DNA from: a virus
Virus record (IMG/VR): IMGVR_UViG_3300029319_000122
Location: 1-42,668 of that record
Length of the DNA stretch: 42,668 bases
Strand: one strand, 5' to 3'
Of the stretch, positions 1 through 10,400 are shown one piece after another (positions within the stretch are counted from its first letter, which is position 1; each line of letters begins with the position of its first letter). The position numbers and the translations under genes are program-made. Below the pieces are notes generated by a model, which saw only the letters and a program-made list of their open reading frames with translations, was not told the origin of the DNA and did not search any database.

Positions 1-72
1 AAGGCAGATATAAATTACACGTCTTAAAAAAAATTTTCGCATATATAAAAACGACGACTAGGTTTTCATGAA

Positions 73-249
73 ATGAAAAAAAATTTTGACGAAATTTATT
101 CAACTGTAGAGATCGATCCAGTAACTGACCGATATCATATGACAATTCCAGAGGAAGTTGTAAACGAACTTGACTGGTATGAGGATATTGTGCTAAAATG
201 GAATCTAGAAGTCGATGGAATCTACCTCACACTCAAGAAGGATGACTAA
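73..249 (+). CDS. small AbrB/MazE-like protein (58 aa)
   Basis: A 58-codon frame opens at ATG 73 and closes with TAA at 247-249. Residues about 10-56 read like a swapped-hairpin AbrB/MazE-type domain: a first strand, then the segment MTIPEEVVNELDWYEDIVLK, then a final strand ending in lysines. Proteins of this fold bind DNA as dimers, as transition-state regulators or antitoxins. That role is inferred from pattern only, and no toxin gene is visible beside it. The upstream ATG at 68 is followed at once by a stop, so 73 is the only sensible start. Its last bases overlap the next ORF in an ATGACTAA junction, which suggests translational coupling. Confidence 0.55.
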   Translation: MKKNFDEIYSTVEIDPVTDRYHMTIPEEVVNELDWYEDIVLKWNLEVDGIYLTLKKDD

Positions 250-421
250 AAGTTACCACATTTACCTCAATGATAAATGCCTGTTTAAGAACCTAACACT
301 TGAAGAATTTACAATAATATGGAATAAGTTATATACATCATACTGGAGAGAAGAAATTACATATACAGAGGTACATGAAATGAGTGTGGAAGACTCTACA
401 ATATATGAATCTTCTTATTGA
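242..421 (+). CDS. small conserved-type hypothetical protein (59 aa)
   Basis: This 59-residue frame starts at ATG 242, inside the stop region of the preceding gene. An in-frame ATG at 215 would overlap that gene by 35 nt, so 242 is preferred. The product begins MTKSYHIYLNDKCLFKNLTL and reads as a small alpha/beta protein with several aromatic residues and no cysteine motif or membrane segment. Proteins of this appearance recur in T4-like cyanophages without known function (from memory, not searched). Its TTG/stop end also forms the start of a sigma70-like promoter for the next gene. I do not recognise a function. Confidence 0.55.
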   Translation: MTKSYHIYLNDKCLFKNLTLEEFTIIWNKLYTSYWREEITYTEVHEMSVEDSTIYESSY

Positions 422-446
422 CAAAACGTTCTATATAAGTTAGAAT
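418..446 (+). promoter_or_regulatory. sigma70-like promoter, TTGACA-N17-TAGAAT
   Basis: TTGACA at 418-423 and TAGAAT at 441-446 are separated by exactly 17 nt. The -35 box matches the consensus fully and the -10 box matches 5 of 6. Transcription would start near 453, about 14 nt before ATG 467. Early promoters of T4-like phages use the host housekeeping sigma factor, so this could drive the glycosyltransferase gene early, unlike the late boxes elsewhere in the window. Confidence 0.55.
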
Positions 447-466
447 TGAATTGATATCAATCTATT

Positions 467-1243
467 ATGGCAAAAGGATTTACAGTAAAAGCAAAGAAAC
501 CCACTGCTCAGAAAAAACCCGAATGGGATTATGAGAGAGCAAAGGAATTAATTAAAGGTAAAAAAATAGTTTTTTGTTTACCAGGTCGAGGAGTATCATA
601 CGTATACTTAAAAAATTTCGTACAACTATGTTTTGATCTTGTACAGTGTGGTGCAAGTATTCAAATTTCACAAGATTATTCATCAATGGTTAACTTTGCC
701 CGTTGTAAGTGTCTTGGTGCAAACGTACTTCGAGGACCAGATCAGATTCCATGGGATGGAAAATTGGAATATGATTATCAACTTTGGATTGACTCTGATA
801 TTGTTTTTAATTCAGAGAAGTTCTTTCAGTTATTTTTGGATGCAAATCCAGAAGGAGAAAAGCAAAGAGAAATTGTCGCAGGATGGTATTGTACCGAAGA
901 TGGTAGAACCACATCGGTGGCACATTGGTTGGAGGAAGACGATTTTCGAACCAATGGTGGTGTGATGAATCACGAAACAATCGAAAGTATATCAAAACGA
1001 CGCAAACCTTTCACCGTTGATTATACAGGTTTCGGATGGTTACTCATTCAGAAAGGAGTATTTGAACACGAAGGACTACCTTATCCATGGTTTGCTCCAA
1101 AGATGCAGGTGTTTGAGTCTGGTGAAGTACAAGATATGTGCGGCGAAGATGTCTCGTTTTGTCTCGATGCAAAAGAGGCAGGATTTGAAATTTGGTGTGA
1201 TCCAAGAATTCGTGTCGGACATGAAAAGACAAGAGTTATATAG
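467..1243 (+). CDS. GT-A fold glycosyltransferase (258 aa)
   Basis: The product looks like a soluble GT-A fold (GT2-like) glycosyltransferase that would move a sugar from a nucleotide-sugar donor onto an unknown acceptor. Visible features are an opening strand with a nucleotide-binding-type turn (residues 33-42), a DxD-type metal and donor motif DSD at 109-111 in WIDSDIVF, an acidic GEDVSFC motif at 226-232, and a closing histidine at 252 in RVGHEK. This arrangement is typical of GT2/GT27-like enzymes. There is no signal peptide or membrane segment, and the N-terminal 20 residues are lysine-rich. It follows a sigma70-like promoter and overlaps the next small ORF by 23 nt. The substrate cannot be read from sequence; DNA, virion protein and host glycans are all possible. 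Confidence 0.75.
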   Translation: MAKGFTVKAKKPTAQKKPEWDYERAKELIKGKKIVFCLPGRGVSYVYLKNFVQLCFDLVQCGASIQISQDYSSMVNFARCKCLGANVLRGPDQIPWDGKLEYDYQLWIDSDIVFNSEKFFQLFLDANPEGEKQREIVAGWYCTEDGRTTSVAHWLEEDDFRTNGGVMNHETIESISKRRKPFTVDYTGFGWLLIQKGVFEHEGLPYPWFAPKMQVFESGEVQDMCGEDVSFCLDAKEAGFEIWCDPRIRVGHEKTRVI

Positions 1244-1394
1244 GGTTCGTCGAGGACAGAAGATTCTTGGTAAGAATCTAACAGAGGAGGAGTACTTTGA
1301 TTTAATGGAAGATCTTGCCCAAGATTTTTATGATGGCAAACTTCCAAACCCTCTCGATTTAACAACTGAAATACAAAAAGAATATGAAGAATGA
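1221..1394 (+). CDS. small acidic hypothetical protein (57 aa)
   Basis: The frame stays open upstream to 1017, but that part lies wholly inside the glycosyltransferase gene. ATG 1221, 23 nt before that gene's end, gives a compact protein beginning MKRQELYRVRRGQKILGKNL, so it is the better start. The central segment LTEEEYFDLMEDLAQDFYDG should form an acidic amphipathic helix. The stop overlaps the next start in an ATGA arrangement at 1391-1394. Similar short proteins beside this glycosyltransferase are familiar from T4-like cyanophages (recollection, not searched). Function unknown. Confidence 0.6.
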   Translation: MKRQELYRVRRGQKILGKNLTEEEYFDLMEDLAQDFYDGKLPNPLDLTTEIQKEYEE

Positions 1395-2113
1395 GTACAT
1401 TAATTACGAATCTACCCTCCTATGAGGTATGGGTACGAAAAGAATACTTAACCGATCACAAGAGTGGTCATGGTGAATTTGTGAAGGGAGTCTGGGTATC
1501 TGCAAAAAGTATACCTGGTCGTGCCTTTTATTTTGAGACTTATCTACCTGAGTATGCGGCCATGTTTGATAAGTTGCCAATTTCTGCGTTTCTCTCGTCT
1601 CCAGAAATACCCGATCCTGATATGACACTGCATAATCTACAGTTTTGGAACTGTATGGACTATGGTGTGGTTGCCGTTCAGAAGCAGTTTATCGGAAGTA
1701 TGCACTATGAAGTCTATACAAGAGATTATGGCAATCAGACGGGCACGTACATATGTACTCTCGACAATTATCATTCGGATGTAGACGCAATTGATTACTC
1801 AACCAGTGAACAACCTGCCGAACACAAGTCTCATAACCTCCTTGAATTGGACAATGGGCAGTTTTGTCTCTATCCAAACAACAGAATGAGAATTTATGAT
1901 AACAGTATCACTCCTGAGACACCTAAGATTCCTGATTTTAAAGTGTCAACCGTGTATTATCAGGTGGAGAATGGTCATGATCGTGATGGATTAGGTTCAG
2001 AAGAGAATTATTTTTGGAAAACTGCCAAAGAAAGGTCTGTTAATACTGAAACTGAAGTCGGAAATACGGCAACTGGGACTGTAGATATCAATATTGAACC
2101 AGAACTCGGATAA
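1391..2113 (+). CDS. unrecognised protein upstream of gp25 (240 aa)
   Basis: This clear 240-codon gene starts at ATG 1391, overlapping the previous stop by 4 nt. The product is rich in Tyr, Trp and His, has no evident signal peptide or membrane helix, and is likely a beta-rich globular protein. The stretch LHNLQFWNCMDYGVV near residue 80 and the YTRDYGNQTGTY segment are distinctive but do not point me to a family. The last 30 residues are acidic and Thr/Glu-rich. It is the final gene before the late promoter of gp25, so it probably belongs to the transcription unit begun at the glycosyltransferase. A virion or assembly role is possible from position only. Confidence 0.6.
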   Translation: MSTLITNLPSYEVWVRKEYLTDHKSGHGEFVKGVWVSAKSIPGRAFYFETYLPEYAAMFDKLPISAFLSSPEIPDPDMTLHNLQFWNCMDYGVVAVQKQFIGSMHYEVYTRDYGNQTGTYICTLDNYHSDVDAIDYSTSEQPAEHKSHNLLELDNGQFCLYPNNRMRIYDNSITPETPKIPDFKVSTVYYQVENGHDRDGLGSEENYFWKTAKERSVNTETEVGNTATGTVDINIEPELG

Positions 2114-2130
2114 TTTTGTTAAAAAAAGGG

Positions 2131-2138
2131 TATAAATA
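2131..2138 (+). promoter_or_regulatory. T4-like late promoter for gp25
   Basis: TATAAATA lies 17 nt before ATG 2156, in the 42-nt gap after the 240-residue gene. T4 late promoters consist of this single -10-type box, read by the gp55 sigma factor. The box sits in an extended TATAAATAAATATA core. No Shine-Dalgarno sequence is seen in the predicted leader of roughly 12 nt. Confidence 0.7.
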
Positions 2139-2155
2139 AATATAAAACTTGGTTC

Positions 2156-2557
2156 ATGGCAATCAAAAGGGTATCAAGAGCGTTTAAAGACATAAGTTTG
2201 TCGTTTTTACCCCACCCAGTCACAAAAGATCTACCCATTCTCAAAAATGAAAGGGCAATTAGTCGGTCTGTACGCAATATTGTAGAGACAATACCGACTG
2301 AAAAATTTTTTAATCCTGATTTTGGGTCTGATGTATACAAAAGTTTGTTTGATTTTGTTGATTTTGGTACGGCAAACATTATACAGAGTCAAATTGAGTC
2401 TTCGATTGCAAATTTTGAGTTAAGAGTTGATAATGTAAGGGTTGAAGTTGACCCACAACCTGATTTAAATCAGTTTGAAGTCACCGTAATTTATGATATT
2501 GTTGGTCAAGAGTTCCCAACTCAGGAATATTCATTTATATTAGAGGCAACAAGGTAA
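2156..2557 (+). CDS. 25: baseplate wedge subunit gp25
   Basis: This is the gp25/gpW-family baseplate wedge protein, which anchors the wedge to the hub and helps start sheath polymerisation. Its 133 residues match T4 gp25 (132). The region SFLPHPVTKDLPILKNERAI followed by SVRNIVETIPTEKFFNPDFG is the family core, and the closing strands read as in other gp25 proteins. It follows a late promoter and ends directly against the gp6 start with no gap (TAA then ATG). In T4 gene 25 lies away from gene 6, so this adjacency is a rearrangement relative to T4, though common in cyanophages. Confidence 0.93.
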   Translation: MAIKRVSRAFKDISLSFLPHPVTKDLPILKNERAISRSVRNIVETIPTEKFFNPDFGSDVYKSLFDFVDFGTANIIQSQIESSIANFELRVDNVRVEVDPQPDLNQFEVTVIYDIVGQEFPTQEYSFILEATR

Positions 2558-4471
2558 ATGCCTTTCTCAAATTTCACAAATCTTGATTTCGATCAGATAA
2601 AAACATCAATTAAGGATTATTTAAGAGCAAATTCCAACTTTACGGACTTTGATTTTGATGGTTCGAACTTTTCTGTCTTAATTGATACTCTTGCATACAA
2701 CACATATATCACTGCATTCAACTCAAACATGATTGTGAATGAATCTTTTCTTGATTCTGCCACTTTGAGAGAAAATGTAGTGTCATTAGCAGGTAATGTT
2801 GGATATACACCACGGTCTCGAACGGCAGCAAACGCACAAATATCATTTAATGCTAAAATTACAAGCAATGTAAGCACAGTTGACCTACAACCAGGTATAG
2901 TTTGCACTGGGGACATTGATAATGAGACATATACCTTTGCAATTACAGAAAAAATAAGTGCAAATGTCGTTGATGGAATCGCAAAGTTTGAAAATATTAA
3001 CGTTTATCAAGGAACTTATCTCGAAAAACAATTTACATATGATGGATCTCTCGATCAACGGTTTATTTTAGATAATTCTTTCATTGATACATCTAAAATT
3101 GCAGTTTATGTTAAAAATAGCACTGATAGTGGTGATGGTATACAATATTCCTTAGTAAATGATATTATTACTATCGATTCAAACTCAAAAATTTTCTTAA
3201 TAAAGGAAATTCAAGACGAAAAGTATGAATTAAAGTTTGGAGATGGATTTTTTGGTAAAAAATTGGGAGAGGAACCAGGTTTAGATGGAAATATTATTAC
3301 AGTTAAGTATATTACAACAGATGGAGAGGATGGTAACGGTGCTCAGAGATTTACTTTCTCTGGAAGAATAACAGATACGAATAAAAATGCAGTTAATTTG
3401 GAATCAACACCAATTATTCCTTCTGAATCAGTTGTAAAGTCTCAAAATGGTGGAAATATCGAATCTATAGATTCTATTAAGTATTTTTCACCTCTTTTAT
3501 ACTCATCACAGAACAGAGCTGTTACTGCAAGAGATTATGAAGCAATAATCAAGAAAATTTATCCAAATACTGAGTCGGTTTCGGTGATTGGTGGTGAAGA
3601 ACTTGATCCTCCAGAGTTTGGAACAGTTGCGATTAGTATAAAACCCAAAAATGGTGATTTAGTATCTGATTTTTCAAAAAATCAAATTTTATCTAAATTA
3701 AAACAGTACTCGATATCAGGTATTAATCAAAAAATCATAGATTTAAAGTTATTATATGTTGAACTTGACTCAAATGTTTATTATAATGATTCTCGTGTCT
3801 CAACCGCAAATTCATTAAAAACTGATGTTGTAAATTCATTAACAACCTATTCAAAATCAATAAATTTGAATAAATTTGGTGGAAGATTGAAATATAGTAA
3901 ATTACTTAAAGTTATAGATGACACTAATAATGCAATTACGTCAAATATCACTAAAATTAGAATGCGTAGAAATTTACAAATATCTGCGAATCAATTTGCA
4001 CAGTATGAACTTTGTTTTGGAAATAAATTCTATGTTAATCCAAACGGATATAACATAAAAACAACTGGATTTACTATTTCTGGGTATTCGGGAACATTAT
4101 ACTTAACTGATATTCCAAATTCAGATTTAAAAACGGGAATTATAAGAATAATTAAATTATTGGATGATAATACAATTCGAGTTATTGATTCATCGGCAGG
4201 ATCTATTGATTATGAAAAGGGGGAGGTAAATTTATCAACTATTAATTTTTTATCAACAACTAAACCAAATAATATAATTGAAGTGCAAGCATTTCCAAGA
4301 TCAAACGACATTGTTGGTTTGAAAGATTTATATATTTCATTGGATGTGTCGAATAGTACAATAAATATGGTTAGAGATGTTATTTCATCGGGAGATGAAG
4401 TTTCTGGTGTACAATTTACTAGAGATTTTTATTCATCAAGTTATCCAAACGGAAAAATAATTAGAACATGA
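2558..4471 (+). CDS. 6: baseplate wedge subunit gp6
   Basis: This is gp6, the J-like wedge protein that forms the inner dodecameric ring of the baseplate. Its 637 residues are close to T4 gp6 (660). The N-terminal segment FSVLIDTLAYNTYITAFNSN, followed by MIVNESFLDSATLRENVVSL, is the hallmark of the family. The central part with ARDYEAIIKKIYPNTESVSV corresponds to the baseplate J-like core. It starts immediately after the gp25 stop and overlaps the next ORF by 4 nt (ATGA), as expected for co-assembled wedge proteins made from one message. Confidence 0.93.
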   Translation: MPFSNFTNLDFDQIKTSIKDYLRANSNFTDFDFDGSNFSVLIDTLAYNTYITAFNSNMIVNESFLDSATLRENVVSLAGNVGYTPRSRTAANAQISFNAKITSNVSTVDLQPGIVCTGDIDNETYTFAITEKISANVVDGIAKFENINVYQGTYLEKQFTYDGSLDQRFILDNSFIDTSKIAVYVKNSTDSGDGIQYSLVNDIITIDSNSKIFLIKEIQDEKYELKFGDGFFGKKLGEEPGLDGNIITVKYITTDGEDGNGAQRFTFSGRITDTNKNAVNLESTPIIPSESVVKSQNGGNIESIDSIKYFSPLLYSSQNRAVTARDYEAIIKKIYPNTESVSVIGGEELDPPEFGTVAISIKPKNGDLVSDFSKNQILSKLKQYSISGINQKIIDLKLLYVELDSNVYYNDSRVSTANSLKTDVVNSLTTYSKSINLNKFGGRLKYSKLLKVIDDTNNAITSNITKIRMRRNLQISANQFAQYELCFGNKFYVNPNGYNIKTTGFTISGYSGTLYLTDIPNSDLKTGIIRIIKLLDDNTIRVIDSSAGSIDYEKGEVNLSTINFLSTTKPNNIIEVQAFPRSNDIVGLKDLYISLDVSNSTINMVRDVISSGDEVSGVQFTRDFYSSSYPNGKIIRT

Positions 4472-7400
4472 TAGAAACAGGTATTGTAAGTAAAGTTAAG
4501 ATACAAGATGTGTTATCAAATCAACTTCCGAATTTTATTCGGGATGAAAGTCCATCGACTATTGATTTTTTAAAACAATACTATGTTTCGCAGGAGTATC
4601 AAGGTGGACCAAGTGATATTTCTGACAATTTAGATCAATACTTAAATATTAATAATTTAACTCCCGAAGTCATAGTTGATAGTTCTACTACAGTTGGTAT
4701 CACTACTATTGGTGATAAAATAATTAATGTTACTAGCACGAAAGGATTTCCAAATCAATATGGTTTATTAAAGATTGATGATGAGATAATTACATATACA
4801 GGAATTACCAAAAACTCCTTTACTGGATGTAAACGTGGATTTAGTGGTATTACAAGTTATCATGCAGATACAAATAAAGAAGATTTAGTATTCAGTTCTT
4901 CATCTGCAGCAGAACATCAAAACTTATCCACAGTTAAAAATTTAAGTTCATTATTTTTAAAAGAATTCTATAAAAAGTTCAAATCAACCTTTTTACCTGG
5001 TTTAGAAGAAATTGATTTTCAATCAAACTTAGATGTTGGTACATTTATAGGTGAAGCAAGATCATTATATCAAACAAAAGGAACTGAAGAGTCATTTAGA
5101 ATACTTTTTAATGTTTTATATGGTATTACTCCAAAATTAATAAATTTGGAAGAGAGATTGATAAAACCATCATCTGCAAATTATGTTAGGAGAAGAGTTT
5201 GTGTTGCAGAGTTAATAGAAGGAAATCCAATAAAACTTAAAGGTCAAAGTTTACTTAAAGGATTAGCTGGACAAACTCTTTTCAGAAGTGATCTTGATTT
5301 AGATATCAACGCTGCTATCTCTGATATAGAACCTTTTGAGAGAAGTGGATCTGGATTGAGTGGAATTACTACTTACTATAAAATTGGTTTATTTGTTGGA
5401 TATGATGAAACCTCAGATATTGCAGGGGATTTTGTTATTGTACCAAATACAAAATCTTTAGAAACAGTATCAGCAGGTTCAAATATAATTTCCGTTGATT
5501 CTACCATTGGTTTTGGTGTAACAGGAACTTTAATATCAGGTTCTAATGTAATTAATTATACCGATAAAACTGTTAATCAATTTTTAGGTTGTACCGCAAC
5601 CAACGCAGGTTCATTTAATGATTCAATTGAACCAACTGCAAATATAAGATCAAACATTACATATTTTGGTTTTGAAGATGGTGATTTAGATAAAAAAGTT
5701 GTTTTAAGATTAACTGGTGTATTATCAGAATTTGAGCAAGATGGTAGTTTGGACGTTGAAGAGGGGGAAATGATATCAGTAAGATCTATTGGTGATAAAG
5801 TTGAGAATCCTCCTGTTGATAATTCATTTAAACAAATATTCTGTAACTCTTGGATCTATAATACAAGTTCCTCTTATTTTATTGACCTCGGAGATAATCC
5901 CTCTAGTGATCCATTTAATTTATCAAGTAAAACTGACCGATCTAGTCTAAAAGTAGGTGATTTTGTAGAGATAGTTGAAAGAGATAGTAATAAAATTATT
6001 GATACTGGCGATGCGTTTGTATCAGTTATTAATGATAATAATGTTACACTTGGTAGTGGGGATTTTAGTAAACTAGGTATAGGAACAGATTATAAACTAA
6101 GAAAAAAATTAAATAAGGCAAACAGTTCTGGTGCACCAATTGAATTTGGTAACGATGTAATTATTTCAGATGTTCAAAATGTTTATCTGGAATCCGAACA
6201 TGCATATGTGACATCAAACTCCTTACCATCTTTTGTTAATAAAGGTATCAATAATTCTTCAAAATTTTCAAAACAAATTAATATTGATGTAGATCAAATA
6301 TCTCTCAATTTAACTGATCCTAATGCTAATACTAATTCACTTTCAGGAGATACTGGTGATGAAACTGATTTTTCAACTATAACTTTTAACACTGATGTTC
6401 CATTCAATACTGGTGATAAAGTATTTTATACGTATTCGAATGGTAATTCTCTCGTTGGTTTAGATACAGGAATTTATTTTATTAATAAAGTCGGAGATAA
6501 AAGTATTAAATTGTATGGGTCTCCATCTGGTATTGCGGATGGAAAAAATATAACCTTTTCAAGAGGTGAAAATAGTGGTATTCTGAATTTTATTTTATTT
6601 TCTCAAAGATCTGGACAGATAGGAGCACAAAAATTAGTTAAAAAGTTTCCTTTAACTCAAAATTTAAGTAATGGTAGTGATGATCCAACTCCAATAGGAG
6701 AAGTTGGAATGTTAAAAAATGGTGTTGAAATATTAAACTATAAGTCTGAAGATAAAATGTTTTTCGGTCCTTTGACTGAAGTAAGTGTTTTAAACGAAGG
6801 AGAAAATTTTGATGTAATTAATCCTCCAGTCATATCTATTTCTCCTGGAATTGGAGAAAATGCCTTAGTTCAACCAGTTATCAGTGGAAAAATTGAAGAT
6901 GTATTTATTGGTAATCAAACTTTTGATATTGATAAAATTATTTCGATTGGTGTAACTGGGGGAAATGGATCTGGATGTATACTTGAACCAGTTATTGGAA
7001 CTCGATATAGAGAAGAATTTTTCAATGCAAAATCAACCAAATCTGGTGGAGGAATATCAACTGTTACAGTTGGAAATCCAACATCTAGAATTGTATTTAA
7101 TAAAAATCATAATTTTAAAACATCTGAACCAATAATATATGATTCTAATTTAAATCCAGAGATAATAATTGGATTTGGAACAAATACTCTAGTTAGTCAA
7201 TCAGTATATTATCCTAAAGTATTAAGTAGTAATACAATAGAATTATATGAGTCCCTTTCAGATTTATCATCAGGAATAGGAACAGTAAGATTAAGTGGAA
7301 ATTCTTCGGGAAATCATATATTTAAAGTTGGTCTTCGAAATACACTCTTAGATGTAAATGTAATTGATGGGGGTATGAATTACACTAATCGTAATTTATA

Positions 7401-10400
7401 TGTAAAACCATCAGGAATATCCACATCAAATAATAAAATAAATTTCGTAAATCATGGATTCTCTCATGGTGATTTAATTAACTATTCAACCAAAATTGGA
7501 CTTGGATCTGATATACCACAAACAATAAGTGGGTTAAGCACATCATTAAGTTATTATGTATTAAAAGATGATAATAATTCATTTAGATTAGCAAACGCTG
7601 GTATTGGTGGGACGATTATATCTAATTTTCAAAGAAATAAAAATGTATCTCTAGGATCCACTGGAACAGGATTCCAATCTTTTGCTTATCCAGAAATAAA
7701 AGTTATAGTGAACTTTAATTCTGTTGGTGTTGGAACATCACCAATAGTTCAAACAATCGATGCAATACCAAAAGTTAGAGGATCTATAAAACAAGCTTAT
7801 CTTTATGAACCAGGAAAAGGTTATGGATCAACAATTATTAACAATCATAAAAAACCAATTATAACTATAAAAAATGGTAAACAAGGATCGATAAAACCTG
7901 TTATTATAAATGGAAAAATTGATTCTGTAATAATTAACTTTGTTGGTCAGGAATATTTCTCCTCACCAGATCTTGAAGTTATAGATCCTACTGGTTTAGG
8001 AGCAGGTGCTAAATTAAGACCAATTATAGAAAATGGTAAGATTGTTGATGTAGAAATAGTAAATGAGGGAATTGGATATTCTAAAGACACATCAATAAAT
8101 GTTAAATCAGCAGGGCAAAATGTATTTTTTGATTCAAATGTGAGAGCATTAACATTAAATAAACATAGATCAAAACTGGATGCTAGTGATAATGTACGAA
8201 ACGAATATCAATTCTTAGAAGAATCTGATAATAAATTAAAATATTCTTTCATAGGATATCCTATTTCATTATTGGGTGATTCTGATTTAATAGGTTGGGC
8301 TTATGATGGAAATCCAATATATGGACCTCTTGGTAATAATGATCCTCAACAATTATCTCCTTTAGAAACAAGACTAAAATCTGGATATGTTAAAGATTTT
8401 AACAATATTGAAGATAGACCAGATGTAACTATATTTAAAGAAGGTTTCTTTGTTGAAGACTTTAAATATGATGGTAGTGGTGATTTAGATGAACATAATG
8501 GTAGATTTGAGGTAACTAAAGAATTTCCAAATGGAGTTTATGCTTATCATGCGACAATAGATGATCAAAATAAACCACAATTTCCATATTTTATAGGAAA
8601 TACTTTTAGATCAAAACCAATTTCCTTTAACTTTAATAATAATTTACAAACTAATTTTGATTTTATATCGAACAATCTAATTCGAAATACATTTCCATAT
8701 AAAGTCGCAGATGATTTTGCAGAAAATGATTTTATAGTTGAAACAAATGAAATTCAAAATCAAAAAATTGAAATTAACTCAATCTCTTCTGGTTCAGTTA
8801 CAGGATTAGATATCATATCTGGAGGATCAAACTATAAAGTTAATGAGTTTTTAAAATTTGATAGTGAAAATACTGGAGGAGATGGGTTTATATCCGCTGT
8901 ATCTAAAGTTTTAGGAAAAACAATACAATTAATTGATACTACAATTGAAAAAAATAATAATTCAGTTATTACTTGGTCGGAAAATAAAATTAATATTTTT
9001 ACTAATCCACATCATAATTTTAAGAATAATGATATAGTTAAAGTATCAGGAATATCATCTGATATTTCATTATTAAATAATTCATTTAAAGTTGGAGTAA
9101 CAACATTTACAACAACTACTATATCAACAATAACAGCATCACCATCTGCTGGATTTACCACTGAAATATTTGTATCAGACATACCATCTATAGTTTCAGT
9201 TGGTAGTAGCATTACCATCGGAACTGAAACTTTAAAAATATTAAACATCTATAAAAATTTAAATATATTAACAATTCAAAGAGGTTCATTTGGAACTGTG
9301 CATCCAAAAGGATCAATTGTAAATTACTTAACAAATAAATTTACAATTAGTAAATCAATTTCAGAGTTTAATTCAAAAGTTAATCAAAAAGTATTTTTTA
9401 ATCCAGCACAATCAATTGGAGTAGGTGTTAATGATGGGGATGTAGGTGAAGTTTCATTCTCTTTTGCAGGAAAAGATATTAAAAGAAATATCCCAGTAAA
9501 ACAAATTTTCATTGAGAATCATCCTTTCAAAACTAACCAAAAAATAAAATTTACGAAACCTGATTCTAGTCCTCAAATTTCAATATCAACTGAGACTGCA
9601 TCATCACTATTCAATTTACCCTCGGCACCTGAATACTTATATGTTGTAAATAAAACTCCAAATACAATTGGAATTAAAACTGGAATTGGAAATAATTTTA
9701 ATGAAGTTTATTTTAGAAATATTAATAGTGCCGATAGTGATTTATATCAATTTGAAACAGATTTTGATCAGATTACAGGTAATGTTGAAAGTATAAAAAC
9801 CATAGTAACAACAACAGAATCTCATGAGTTACAAAATGAGGATGAGATATCATTATCATTAAAGTCTAATTTATCCACTGGAATTGGTCAGTCCACATCG
9901 GTAAATGTTTCTAGAGACTCTGTAACAGGAAATATATTAATTAATCGTGTGGGATTTAATTCTGAGTCAATTAATATATCTACTAATACAATTACAATTC
10001 AAAATCATGGATTAAAAACTGGTGATAAAGTAAAATATGAATCAGATCTTTTACCAGAAGGATTAGAAAATAAAAATTATTTTGTTTATAAAATTGATGA
10101 TAATAATATTAAATTATGTGAAACTAATATTGACGTATTTAAAAATATTCCAAACATTACTAGTATTGGGTCAACAGGTGGAGTATCACAGTTTATATCA
10201 TTAATTAATCCTGAAATAAGATCAGTTAAGAATAATAACTTGGTTTTTGACCTTTCAAATTCTTCCCTGACTGGATATGAATTTAAAATTTATTATGATC
10301 AGGAATTTAAAAATAATTTTGTATCATCAGGAGAAAGTGCAGTATTTAATATTTCCACATCAGGATCAAATGGATCAGTAGGAGCAGCTTTAACAATTGG

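Noticed and set aside
1-72. Possible tail end of an upstream gene (frame open from base 3 to a TGA at 69-71)
   Set aside because: Only about 22 codons are visible, the composition is uninformative, and another frame stops at 27. It could equally be intergenic.
633-965. 110-codon + strand frame within the glycosyltransferase gene
   Set aside because: Fully contained in a gene with clear GT-A motifs; the alternative product has no recognisable features.
1017-1220. Upstream part of the 125-codon frame that ends at 1394
   Set aside because: It is inside the glycosyltransferase gene in another frame. Only the part from ATG 1221 gives a compact, plausible product.
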